DNA of 49,235 bases from a virus, in IMG/VR virus record IMGVR_UViG_3300032893_000075, positions 1 through 49,235 of that record; one strand, written 5' to 3'. Below the pieces are notes generated by a model. It did not search any database. It saw only the letters and a program-made list of their open reading frames with translations, and was not told where the DNA came from. The position numbers and the translations under genes are program-made. Positions 30,646-37,877 of this stretch are shown here, piece by piece (the stretch's first letter is position 1; every line of letters begins with the position of its first letter).

Positions 30646-30852
30646 CTACCCGACCTCGAGCTCGCGTAGTCCCATGAGGAGCAGCGCGATGCTGCCACGC
30701 CGGCAAGGCAGACCACCGACGGCACGCTCAAGCACACCGCGAGAACTTCTGAGAGCCACGGCGGCGGCGATTACGCCGCGTTCCTCGACGAGACGCGCCA
30801 ACTTCTGCCGCTCGGGAACGGGAAGCTTGTCAGCGATTGGAGATTTTTTCAT
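30646..30852 (-). CDS. Small HTH-like protein (68 aa)
   Basis: 68 residues with AGAGG upstream. LVEERGVIAAAVALRSSRGV then LERAVGGLPCRRGSIALLLM matches a small helix-turn-helix pattern (variable first helix, R-x-x-L-x-R-A recognition). Stop abuts the next ATG. Probably a regulator of the minus-strand cassette. Confidence 0.6.
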   Translation of the reverse strand: MKKSPIADKLPVPERQKLARLVEERGVIAAAVALRSSRGVLERAVGGLPCRRGSIALLLMGLRELEVG

Positions 30853-30892
30853 GTCGTTTGCCTCTTGAGTCGAAGCTAACGACAGAAGACGA

Positions 30893-30908
30893 ATACGTCG
30901 AAACGTAT
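30893..30908. promoter_or_regulatory. Inverted repeat ATACGT-CGAA-ACGTAT
   Basis: Perfect 6-base arms around CGAA, in the gap between the minus-strand genes at 30852 and 30919. On the minus strand a TTATAC box overlaps its edge and could be a -10. It may be an operator for the small HTH gene downstream. Confidence 0.5.
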
Positions 30909-30918
30909 AAAAGGCGGA

Positions 30919-31206
30919 TTATTTCTGTGCGGATTTCTGCGAACGTACGGCTTTCAATGCGCCGTCGATTTCAGCACGTGTGATGCGCCAGCCGTTCTGA
31001 GAGAGCCACTTTGCGGCCTCGGCCGACGAAATATCACCAACGATGGCTCGTAGCTCGGCGACTACGGCTTGTAGACGTCGCTTCGACGCCGGCCGCCCAC
31101 GCTTCTGTTCCTCGTCGGCTCGAAACCCAAGGTGGTCGAAAATACGGGTGAGGTGCTTGAGCTCTTCCAGCAGACGATCAACCTGCGCAAGGCGCTCGTC
31201 AGTCAC
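30919..31206 (-). CDS. Hypothetical protein of the minus-strand cassette (95 aa)
   Basis: 95 residues from GTG at 31206 (VTDERLAQVDRLLEELKHLT); the frame is open up to 31359 but the extra 51 residues cross the rearrangement point. A coiled coil is followed by a basic segment (KRGRPASKRRLQAVVAELRA) and a C-terminal helix-turn-helix-like part, AEAAKWLSQNGWRITRAEID. Probably a DNA-binding regulator. Start uncertain. Confidence 0.5.
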   Translation of the reverse strand: MTDERLAQVDRLLEELKHLTRIFDHLGFRADEEQKRGRPASKRRLQAVVAELRAIVGDISSAEAAKWLSQNGWRITRAEIDGALKAVRSQKSAQK

Positions 31207-31217
31207 CCACGGCAGGC

Positions 31218-31508
31218 GTGGCTGTGATTTGTTCGACCAGGCATAGCAACGATAGGTTGTGGCGGGATGCTGTAAGCGGTTGCTACGTCCATCGATCCGT
31301 GGCGAGACTCGACAAGGGAATCCCGAATCCGAAGGTGCGGCCAGTGCTTCCGGCGCCATGGGAACTGAGGTTTGATTTGAGTATTTTCCCGAACAGGGAG
31401 ATTCAAGAGCAGGAGATTTTGAACCTATTCGACGAAGGTGGCCGTGCGCTCGGGCTCGGTACCTTTCGCGGGCTGTACGGGAAGTTCATCGTCGAAAACT
31501 GGGAGTAA
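31218..31508 (+). pseudogene. C-terminal fragment of a conserved phage early protein
   Basis: Real coding sequence appears only from about 31284: RDAVSGCYVHRSVARLDKGI, then ELRFDLSIFPNREIQEQEI and RALGLGTFRGLYGKFIVENW. This matches the C-terminal half of a phage protein I know as ~200 residues, ending in a G-x-G-x-x-R-x-x-Y/G-x-F block. No ribosome site or good start precedes it. The N-terminus is missing at the same rearrangement that cuts the integrase. Confidence 0.55.
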
Positions 31509-31610
31509 ACCGAAGCCCGGCCCGGCGCTGCGCGGCGGGGCCAGGCAAGGCGGCGCAGGGATGGGCAGGGCCAGGTAGGGCTGGGCATGGCCTGGCAAGG
31601 CAAGGGTAGT
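31509..31610 (+). repeat. Degenerate GGCAAGG/GGCATGG tandem repeat
   Basis: About 100 bases of short imperfect units such as GGCCAGGCAAGGC, GGGCTGGGCATGGCC and TGGCAAGGCAAGGG. It runs from the stop of the gene fragment into the start of the next gene. I recall similar GGCAAGGC tracts after homologues of the same upstream gene in other phages. Role unknown. Confidence 0.75.
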
Positions 31611-32003
31611 TTTAATAAGGGGTTTCAATTGAGCATCATCGACCAAAGGCTAACCCACGATCCGCTGTGTCCGTTTAGGCGTGAGCGCGACGACCGAATC
31701 GCCACCCTCGAACGCGAGCTGGCCGAGGTCAAGCAAGAATGCGAATGGCCTCGCTACAAGCGGCTAGCCGAGGAAAATGGCAACGCGGCGCGGGCGCTTG
31801 AAACTAAGCTGGACGCGGTAAAACGCGAGCTGGCCGACGCGCGGCGGGCGCTGGCGACGGCGCAGGTGCGCTTGAGCGAAATCAGCGGCCGAGCATGGCG
31901 CGAGGACGGTGGCGCCTACGGCTACGTCGTTGCTGACGCCGAAATTGTAGGCGTGATCGACGAATTAAAGAGCGCACTGGCCGCGCGCGAGAAGGGGGAA
32001 TGA
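31587..32003 (+). CDS. Coiled-coil accessory protein (138 aa)
   Basis: ATG at 31587 lies inside the GGCAAGG repeat; TTG at 31629 with AAGGGG seven bases upstream is an equally good start (124 aa). The body is a long coiled coil (RIATLERELAEVKQECEWPR; AVKRELADARRALATAQVRL) with a C-terminal helix (VIDELKSALAAREKG). Unknown function; probably an early accessory protein. Confidence 0.6.
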   Translation: MAWQGKGSFNKGFQLSIIDQRLTHDPLCPFRRERDDRIATLERELAEVKQECEWPRYKRLAEENGNAARALETKLDAVKRELADARRALATAQVRLSEISGRAWREDGGAYGYVVADAEIVGVIDELKSALAAREKGE

Positions 32004-32302
32004 CTATGAACAATCGAGTGCTAATGGCGCTATCGCTGATAGTCGTCGCGCTGGGCGGATTCTTCGTCGGGCGCGCCACCGGGGAGGCCACCGCTTGCAT
32101 GCATGAATTCTTTCAAAGCGCCGTGGAAATTACCAAGGCCGCGGTCTCCTCAGTCGGCTCTGATCAGATTTGCCGACCTGGCGATGTGATGGAATACGGC
32201 GGATTGCCCCCAAGGGGATGCATCAAGGTTAGTGACCTCAACGGTGGCGTGTATGGATGGGTTGCCGTCGACGCTACGAACCTGCACATAGGGCCGCGAT
32301 GA
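32000..32302 (+). CDS. Membrane-anchored or secreted protein (100 aa)
   Basis: 100 residues. The N-terminus MTMNNRVLMALSLIVVALGG then FFVGRATG is a membrane anchor or uncleaved signal. The rest (VAVDATNLHIGPR) is small and polar, with two cysteines (ICRPGD, RGCIKV) that could form a disulfide outside the membrane. Overlaps both neighbours by four bases. Confidence 0.58.
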   Translation: MTMNNRVLMALSLIVVALGGFFVGRATGEATACMHEFFQSAVEITKAAVSSVGSDQICRPGDVMEYGGLPPRGCIKVSDLNGGVYGWVAVDATNLHIGPR

Positions 32303-32649
32303 CCGACGCCGAACTGCAACGCCTGCGCGCGCTGGCGCAGGCCGCGACGCCGGGGCCGTGGAGAGATAATCACGTGGGCGCCGTCAAAAACGAAGCCGGT
32401 CGAGATATTCCAATTACATATTCTGACGCCGCCTTCATCGCCGCCGCTCGCAACGCCATGCCGGCCCTGCTCGACGAGATCGACCGCCTGCGCGCGGCCG
32501 AGGCGATTGTGCGTACGCTGGCGAATCAGCCCATCGAGACAACGATACCCTGCGTGTTTTGTTTTCAGGGGATGATCATGAACGGACGCCGATCGCATGC
32601 GGACAATTGCCCGTACGCGAAAGCCGTCGAGCACGTGCAGGGGCGCTAG
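32299..32649 (+). CDS. Ea22-like accessory protein (116 aa), last rightward gene
   Basis: 116 residues. LQRLRALAQAATPGPWRDNH, then DAAFIAAARNAMPALLDEID is the pattern of Ea22-type phage early proteins. A C-terminal Cys/His cluster (CVFCFQG ... HADNCPY) follows. Its stop overlaps, tail to tail, the stop of the minus-strand hydrolase gene by four bases. No terminator hairpin separates the two units. Confidence 0.7.
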   Translation: MTDAELQRLRALAQAATPGPWRDNHVGAVKNEAGRDIPITYSDAAFIAAARNAMPALLDEIDRLRAAEAIVRTLANQPIETTIPCVFCFQGMIMNGRRSHADNCPYAKAVEHVQGR

Positions 32650-33290
32650 GCATTCGGCGCCTGCACCGCCTCCGCCGCCTCGATCCCTCCCCACTGCTCG
32701 AACAATAGCGAAGCCTGCGCGCTGAAGTCCTCGACCGCCACCGGCCATCCCGCCCCACTGCCCGGAAACGCCACCCACGTCACGCCATGGTCAACGCCAC
32801 CGTTGCGCGGGCTCGAAGGGATTCCCAGCAGCTGCGCCAGCGCGATCGAGCCCTCGCCGAGCTTCCTGTGCGGCCCGACGTCGGCGACAATGGCGGCGAC
32901 GGCGCGCTCCTTGTAGGCCACCATCACCAAGTCACCGAGCTTCACCCCGCGCCGCTCGAGCTCGGGCGGGATCGAGATATATGGCACCATCGACGAGTCG
33001 ACGTAGCGCGCGGGATCATCGAACGCGCGCGAGCGATCCTGTAGCGCCGTCTGGCTGATGTAATAGCCGGGCGCCGGGTCATCGGGCCCCTGCACAAGTG
33101 GGGAGCCCATCGCATTGGTAACGACGCCCACCCATGCGCCATCGTCAGCCCTGGCGTTGCCCAGCGCGTCCAGGCCGCCGCCGCCCGGGTGATAGGCCCG
33201 TGGGCACCCATCGGCGTCGACCTCGTAACCTGACGTCCAGGCGAGCGCGCCGCGCACCAGCTGCACGGCGGCGATGGTGGTTGTGGTCAT
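32646..33290 (-). CDS. GH75-type hydrolase (chitosanase fold), candidate endolysin
   Basis: 214 residues from ATG at 33290 with AAAGGAGAC upstream. GYEVDADGCPRAYHPGG, YYISQTALQDRSRAFDDPAR, YVDSSMVPYISIPPELE and LGDLVMVAYKERAVAAIVAD followed by VGPHRKLGEGSIALAQLLGI match the GH75 order; Asp137 and Glu146 are the likely acidic pair. It ends the late unit after membrane and spanin-like genes, the usual place of a lysin. GH75 enzymes are known as chitosanases, so peptidoglycan as substrate is inferred. No signal peptide is visible. Confidence 0.72.
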   Translation of the reverse strand: MTTTTIAAVQLVRGALAWTSGYEVDADGCPRAYHPGGGGLDALGNARADDGAWVGVVTNAMGSPLVQGPDDPAPGYYISQTALQDRSRAFDDPARYVDSSMVPYISIPPELERRGVKLGDLVMVAYKERAVAAIVADVGPHRKLGEGSIALAQLLGIPSSPRNGGVDHGVTWVAFPGSGAGWPVAVEDFSAQASLLFEQWGGIEAAEAVQAPNA

Positions 33291-33372
33291 CGGAGTCTCC
33301 TTTCGATTTGCATCCCGAAAAGAACCCCCACTCCGAGCCCAAGCGCGAAAGCGCCCCATAGCTCAAACCAGG

Positions 33373-33744
33373 TCACCGTTTGCTGCTGCGACGTCGCTCG
33401 GCCGGCGTGGGCTCGGGGTCGTCTATGGGCTCAAGAGGGGGAAGCGGATGAGGCACAGAGGGGTGAAACGCAGGGGCGGGCCAGGACCAGCGGCCGGCAA
33501 AAGCGCGAACTTCGTCGCGCAGCTCGCCGCAGCGGCGTTCGCTTTCAGCGGCAGCCTGCTCGAGCGCGACGAGCCGGCGACCCATCTCTTCGCCGACGAC
33601 CGCAAACATATCTTCGAGGCGCTGAGTTTCCTGCAGGATTTCGTCGAGCGGCGGAGGGACGTAGCGGAGGGGGCGGCGCCTGGCGATGATGAAGAGCGAG
33701 ACCAAATTGCTCAGCGCCATGGCGGCGATGAGCGCGGCGATCAT
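33373..33744 (-). CDS. Spanin-like (Rz-type) inner-membrane coiled-coil protein
   Basis: 123 residues. N-terminal membrane anchor MIAALIAAMALSNLVSLFII followed by basic residues, then a coiled coil (QRLEDMFAVVGEEMGRRLVA, LEQAAAESERRCGELRDEV). The end is Pro-rich. This is the layout of i-spanins, which disrupt the outer membrane after the cell wall is cut. It lies directly before the GH75 gene. No separate o-spanin was found inside it. Confidence 0.55.
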   Translation of the reverse strand: MIAALIAAMALSNLVSLFIIARRRPLRYVPPPLDEILQETQRLEDMFAVVGEEMGRRLVALEQAAAESERRCGELRDEVRAFAGRWSWPAPAFHPSVPHPLPPLEPIDDPEPTPAERRRSSKR

Positions 33745-34490
33745 GCGGCACGCAATCGGCGAGCCGTCCTCGCCGCCGGGTGCTTCTTGGTGCTCTCGCG
33801 CCAGTTGGCAGGCCGCACCGGGTGATAGACGCGCTTGCGCGCCTCGACCTGCCCATCGGCGCCAGCGTCGCGAACGATGGCGTATCCGCCAGCCGCGATG
33901 CTCAGCGGCGAGCCCAGCACGCCCATCTGGTCAACGGCTGTGCCCGGCGGAGCGGCCGCACTGAACCAGGCCGGCAATACAAAATTAGAGCCGTCGACCT
34001 TGGTTCCATCCGCGCAGCTGACGGCAAAGGCCTGCTCTTGCACCGGGTCGCAGAGCTCGAGCGCCACTTCGCCGTGCGACTGGCCAGTCTGTCGATCGAC
34101 CAGCGGCCCATCACTCCAAAATCCCGCGAAGACGTCGAGCGCCGTCTCCGCCGCCTCATGGCTGAGAACGCCCGCCAGCGAAGCGCCGGTGCCGCCCTTG
34201 TCGAAGAGCAGCTCGCCATCGGGCACGACGTCGAGAAAGGCACGGCCATAGGGCCGCCCCTGGCCATCGATGGCGTGATAGCCGAGCGCGCCGGCCGCGT
34301 CAGGGTGGTCGAAGACGATGAGCGCGATGGTGCCGGCGGGCGCCGCGGTGACGCCCGGCATCCACTCGACCGCGATCGGCACACGCTCCCAGGCCGCGCA
34401 GACGATCGCCAGATATAGCTGCAGCGCTTCGCCAATCTTCGCCATCGCATCGGCCGGCGCCTTGCTGCAGTTGAGGAGGGCGAATTTCAC
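33741..34490 (-). CDS. Phage protein with HEAAE motif (metallopeptidase-like)
   Basis: 249 residues from GTG at 34490 (GTGA overlap). The core AGVLSHEAAETALDVFAGFW then EVALELCDPVQEQAFAV matches a phage family with SHE-x-x-E...D-P...E-x-CDP. The H-E pair with later Asp/Glu/Cys suggests a metal site. A DGSNFVLPAWFSAAAPPG segment follows. It has no signal peptide. Role unknown; it lies in the lysis/envelope block, or could be a late virion protein. Confidence 0.58.
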   Translation of the reverse strand: MKFALLNCSKAPADAMAKIGEALQLYLAIVCAAWERVPIAVEWMPGVTAAPAGTIALIVFDHPDAAGALGYHAIDGQGRPYGRAFLDVVPDGELLFDKGGTGASLAGVLSHEAAETALDVFAGFWSDGPLVDRQTGQSHGEVALELCDPVQEQAFAVSCADGTKVDGSNFVLPAWFSAAAPPGTAVDQMGVLGSPLSIAAGGYAIVRDAGADGQVEARKRVYHPVRPANWRESTKKHPAARTARRLRAA

Positions 34491-35113
34491 AGCGGCACGC
34501 GCGCTGCACATGCCGTCGCCGAGTGCGAAGCCTGCCACGTCTTGAGCCGCGCAATCGCCTCGAGATACGGCTTCGTCGGCTCGCCGGTCTTCGGCACCTG
34601 CCCCTCGAGCCACGCCTCGACGGCGGCGACGGCGCAATTCAGTTGAGCGGGACCGACCTGGCCGCCGAGCGTTTTGAGTTGCGTCGCCCAGTCGGCGCCG
34701 GCGGTTAGCGCAATCGAGACAACCGCCGCGATCACGCTCTGCGCGGTGTTCGGCAGCTGGCCGAGCTCGCAGGCCCCGAGGGCCGCGCCGCCCGGAGTTG
34801 CGCATGCGAAGGGCATGAACAGCGCGAACGCCAGCACCTTCGCCGCCGTGGCGACCTGCGACGGATTGGCCTGTGCGAGCGCCGAGAGCGCGCCAGCGAT
34901 GGCGAAGTGCTCGACGGTGACCCAGCTGAACGCGTGCGACTGCAGACCTTGAATGGTCGCCGTGATGCTGGCGTTGACGGTAGCGATGAGCCACAAGGCG
35001 ATTGGCGTGTGCAGCGGGCCCGTCGACGGGGTGAAGCGCCGCAGGGCATAGCTGGCGAGCGTGAGCACGAGCAGGATGGCCGCCGGCCACCCCGTCAAAG
35101 ACAGGTTATCCAT
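34487..35113 (-). CDS. Multi-pass membrane protein, holin candidate (208 aa)
   Basis: 208 residues with AAAAGGAGAAG upstream. Hydrophobic segments: WPAAILLVLTLASYAL, PIALWLIATVNASITA, VLAFALFMPFACA and VIAAVVSIALTAG. A polar helical tail follows (YLEAIARLKTWQASHSATAC). Three or four membrane passes and the position before the lysin are compatible with a large holin, but no family is recognised. Confidence 0.5.
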   Translation of the reverse strand: MDNLSLTGWPAAILLVLTLASYALRRFTPSTGPLHTPIALWLIATVNASITATIQGLQSHAFSWVTVEHFAIAGALSALAQANPSQVATAAKVLAFALFMPFACATPGGAALGACELGQLPNTAQSVIAAVVSIALTAGADWATQLKTLGGQVGPAQLNCAVAAVEAWLEGQVPKTGEPTKPYLEAIARLKTWQASHSATACAARVPL

Positions 35114-35137
35114 GGTGCTTCTCCTTTTGGTTTGGAA

Positions 35138-35530
35138 CTATCGAGAGCGGCGCGTGGGGTCGTCGTCGACGATTTCCTCGACGATGGCGCTTCGATCGCT
35201 GAGCTTTTCGCTTAATCGGCGAATCTCTCCCGTGTTCTCTCGCAGATTCTCCGCCAGGCGCTCGCGAGTGAGCGCGCGCAATTCGCGGAGCTCTTCAAGC
35301 TCATCGGTCGAGATCTCGCCTCGCTTTGGACTCGGCAAGAGCGCCGGCACGGCTCCGCGCGCGAGCGTTGCCGCAACGACGCCGCCGAGCCATCCCATCA
35401 ATTCATGATTGAGCTGGCCGAACTTGATGAGGTCGATGGCCAACAGTGTCCCGAGAACAAATAGGACGCTGCACCAGGCGAAGATCTCGCCGACCGTTCG
35501 GTCAATGATGGGGCGCTGCGAATGCTCCAT
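35138..35530 (-). CDS. Two-pass membrane protein, holin-like (130 aa)
   Basis: 130 residues. Two membrane segments, IFAWCSVLFVLGTLLAIDLI and LMGWLGGVVAATLARGAVPA, in the first 65 residues, then a charged coiled coil (TDELEELRELRALTRERLAE). Size and layout fit a class II holin or a membrane-anchored regulator. It overlaps the 39-aa membrane gene by 29 bases. Confidence 0.55.
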   Translation of the reverse strand: MEHSQRPIIDRTVGEIFAWCSVLFVLGTLLAIDLIKFGQLNHELMGWLGGVVAATLARGAVPALLPSPKRGEISTDELEELRELRALTRERLAENLRENTGEIRRLSEKLSDRSAIVEEIVDDDPTRRSR

Positions 35531-35621
35531 GATGCACCAAATACAGGGTTATTGCGGCGACAAACGGTAGGAACGGAATGAGATAAGTCAGGTAGCGGAG
35601 ATAGCGAATTCTCGAATGCAT
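35502..35621 (-). CDS. 39-residue membrane protein in lysis block
   Basis: ATG at 35621 has a strong GAGGGGAAGG upstream. The product starts MHSRIRYLRYL and has one membrane segment (TYLIPFLPFVAAITLYLV) with a basic N-terminus and a His-rich end. Its 3' end overlaps the following two-pass membrane gene by 29 bases. It could be a small holin, antiholin or lysis regulator. Confidence 0.55.
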   Translation of the reverse strand: MHSRIRYLRYLTYLIPFLPFVAAITLYLVHHGAFAAPHH

Positions 35622-35638
35622 TGCCTTCCCCTCGTCCG

Positions 35639-36418
35639 TCATTGCTGGAATCTCCAGGGTTCAATGCGAGCGATACAAGTATAAATGTCCTCCGCTATTT
35701 CATCGTAACCAGGGGCTTTGTAGTGAAGCCAATCCGATTGTAGATAGGCCGTGTTCACGTTAGCAAGAGAGCAAAACTCGACCTCGGGATATCGAGCGGC
35801 CGCAATTGGCGGCATGTAGCCGTTTAGCTCTTGGTCGTATGGATCGATCGCTGTACCGGCGCCGCTCGGCGGATCAGAAATCAGCACCACCCGGCAATCG
35901 TGCGAGCAGTCGGCGAGAATCTTGTCGACGAGGCTCGCAAGCTCGACGCCAATCTCGCCCTTTGGCGAGGGGAAATTACCGGCAATCGCTGCTTGATTCG
36001 CGTCATTTTTTCCGATCATCAGCGCCACGATGTCGGGCTGATATTCGGCCATAGGGCCATCGATCAGCGACGCCAGTTGCGAGATTACATAACCGGGGTG
36101 GCCCTCGTGGCTGTAGTCGCGCTCGAGGAGCGGGTCGCCCTGGTCGTTTTGCAGAGACCCAACGAAGTCGCTCTTGATGCCCGCAGCGCTCAGTCGCTCT
36201 TTCAGAAATGGTCGATAGCCGCCAGGCACATACAGGCCGTCGGTGTTGCTGTCACCGGCGGGCATGATTTTCATGCGCTTGATTTGGGGAGCCGGGCCCC
36301 AATTCATATCGAAGCCCATATCAGAGCCGCCGTCGTCCATCAGCAGCGAGGTCGAGACCGATGGCACACTGAACGTGCACGCTGAGAGAAGCAGCGAGAC
36401 CAAAAACAAAGACTTCAT
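35639..36418 (-). CDS. Secreted SGNH/GDSL hydrolase lipoprotein
   Basis: 259 residues. Signal MKSLFLVSLLLSAC has lipobox LSAC; Thr at +2 favours outer-membrane sorting by the E. coli rule. A linker with LLMDDGGSDMGFDM follows. The SGNH fold shows GDSNTDG (Ser57), EGHPGYV (Gly block), MIGKNDAN (Asn138) and DWLHYKAPGYDE (Asp229, His232), so all catalytic residues are present. Likely substrates are acetylated sugars or lipids of the cell surface. It may alter the receptor during lysogeny or release. Confidence 0.85.
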   Translation of the reverse strand: MKSLFLVSLLLSACTFSVPSVSTSLLMDDGGSDMGFDMNWGPAPQIKRMKIMPAGDSNTDGLYVPGGYRPFLKERLSAAGIKSDFVGSLQNDQGDPLLERDYSHEGHPGYVISQLASLIDGPMAEYQPDIVALMIGKNDANQAAIAGNFPSPKGEIGVELASLVDKILADCSHDCRVVLISDPPSGAGTAIDPYDQELNGYMPPIAAARYPEVEFCSLANVNTAYLQSDWLHYKAPGYDEIAEDIYTCIARIEPWRFQQ

Positions 36419-36430
36419 AGACCTCTCCCT

Positions 36431-37432
36431 TTATTGGACCATGCAGCGCCAGTTAGTTCCGTCGCTGCGACACATGGTGCAAGAGTTATTGACCTTCACG
36501 CAGGCTGTCAGCGTCGAGGCAGAGCCGTTAATCGTTTCGCTCGCATTCTGTGCACAGGCGATGTTGTGCGAAGCAGCGCCGCCTGCGTCGTCGCACACAA
36601 ACACGGTCCACCCATTGCCGCACGTCGACGGAGACGGCAACGTATAGGTGCGTGCCGAGCTCGTATCTGTAAATGCTGCTTCGGTTTCGGTGCAGGTCCC
36701 TGCTGTGCTGTTGCTATATGGGTTGCGAGTGAACTTCACCCCGACGGTCGACAAGATGAGGCGCGTGTTATTCGCGGTGACTCCCGCCATCGTGTGATTG
36801 GCGGAGTCTTGGATGTAACTCATTCCCGAGGCGCCATAGGTTATCTTGACGCCGAGCGAATCCGAAATGACGACGTTTGCGCCGCTGCCGTGGCCGGCTG
36901 CATTGCTGATCGTGCCGTCGGGATAGAAGCCTAGTACCTGTGTCCCGTTGTTATCGAGGCGCAACAATCGCGAAGTGGTATTGCTCAGCGTCGTCGAGTT
37001 ATTGAAATAGATCCCAATGCTCGAGGAGCCGTCGGCAACGTTCGAATTGAATCGCAAACCCGTCGTATTTGTCGCGCTCGCTCCCGCCGTCGCGATCGTA
37101 TTTGCTGCCAGCGTCAAAGTCGCCGGCTTGAATGCGACCGACGTCGCGGTCCCATTGCCGATGCCGATTGCCCCTGCGCCGGTCAAATCGAGGTTATTGC
37201 CGGAGAGAGTGAAGTTGCCGAGCGACGTTCCGGTCGCACTGAATGTCGTGAGTGCGTTCGATGAGTCGTCGCTACAAGTCAACGCGCCGGTGCAATTGAT
37301 CTTGAAGCGAATCGGCAGATTGACGCCGCCGTTTTGGATGCGCATCGGCGGAATGCTGTCGCCCCTGCGAATCGACGTGCCAGCGCCGGCGCACCCCGTG
37401 AGCAGCGCCAGCAATAGCGCCAGGCGCTTCAC
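36431..37432 (-). CDS. Fibre-like protein with a lipoprotein signal
   Basis: 333 residues from GTG at 37432 (GTGA overlap). It begins VKRLALLLALLTGC, a lipobox LTGC, next residue Ala. The rest reads like a trimeric phage fibre: SNALTTFSATGTSLGNFTLS, NNTTG-type beta turns, LLRLDNNGTQVLGFYPDGTI, and a Cys-rich C-terminal knob (TCGNGWTVFVCDD, CVKVNNSCTMCRSDGTNWRC). Virion fibres normally lack export signals, so this may be placed on the host surface. The signal could also have been picked up by chance; SignalP-type testing is needed. Confidence 0.72.
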   Translation of the reverse strand: MKRLALLLALLTGCAGAGTSIRRGDSIPPMRIQNGGVNLPIRFKINCTGALTCSDDSSNALTTFSATGTSLGNFTLSGNNLDLTGAGAIGIGNGTATSVAFKPATLTLAANTIATAGASATNTTGLRFNSNVADGSSSIGIYFNNSTTLSNTTSRLLRLDNNGTQVLGFYPDGTISNAAGHGSGANVVISDSLGVKITYGASGMSYIQDSANHTMAGVTANNTRLILSTVGVKFTRNPYSNSTAGTCTETEAAFTDTSSARTYTLPSPSTCGNGWTVFVCDDAGGAASHNIACAQNASETINGSASTLTACVKVNNSCTMCRSDGTNWRCMVQ

Positions 37433-37761
37433 AGCCGCACCTGATCGAGCGGCAAGCACTCGACGTCGCACGTCGCGGTTCCGCCGCTGTCGGGACACTT
37501 GAGGAACACGCTCGAGATGGCGATCGGCGCGACCACCCCACCCCAGATGCGCGACTCGCCCGGCAAAAGATGCGCGGTAAAGGTGGTGCCACCGTCAAAA
37601 CTGACATCAACGTTGTTAGATGACTCGGGGCGATTGGCAATCCGCATCCAGTAGCACTGCGGATAGCCAGCCGACGGGAGAGTGCTGACGGTCTCGCCGG
37701 TATGGTCGACGGAGATCGGCGACGAGCCGGAAAGCGTACCGGCATAGGGGATTTGCGCCAT
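37429..37761 (-). CDS. Small beta-sandwich virion-like protein (110 aa)
   Basis: 110 residues: IPYAGTLSGSSPISVDHTG, CYWMRIANRPESSNNVDVSF, DGGTTFTAHLLPGESRIWGG. This is the pattern of small phage beta-sandwich proteins that coat fibres or heads. It begins a new transcription segment after the plus-strand lipoprotein and overlaps the fibre-like gene by four bases. Possibly a fibre partner or chaperone. Confidence 0.6.
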   Translation of the reverse strand: MAQIPYAGTLSGSSPISVDHTGETVSTLPSAGYPQCYWMRIANRPESSNNVDVSFDGGTTFTAHLLPGESRIWGGVVAPIAISSVFLKCPDSGGTATCDVECLPLDQVRL

Positions 37762-37777
37762 TTGGGTGGCTCCATTG

Positions 37778-37797
37778 GTTCACGCCGAGGCGTGAAC
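37778..37797. repeat. Hairpin GTTCACGC-CGAG-GCGTGAAC
   Basis: Perfect 8-base stem with a 4-base loop in the 116-base region between the divergent genes at 37761 and 37878. TTGACT follows at 37803 on the plus strand. No T-run marks it as a terminator. It may be an operator for the plus-strand lipoprotein or part of the 5' leader of the minus-strand genes. Confidence 0.55.
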
Positions 37798-37877
37798 AAA
37801 AGTTGACTTTCTGATCAAGAGGTGCACGGCGCTCTCCGGATTGCTGATCGGTCCGGAAAGTGCTTTGATGTTCGGAC

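Noticed and set aside
33741-35090. A 449-residue reading of the HEAAE gene
   Set aside because: The first 200 residues are an out-of-frame shadow of the 208-aa membrane protein; GTG at 34490 overlapping its stop is the natural start.
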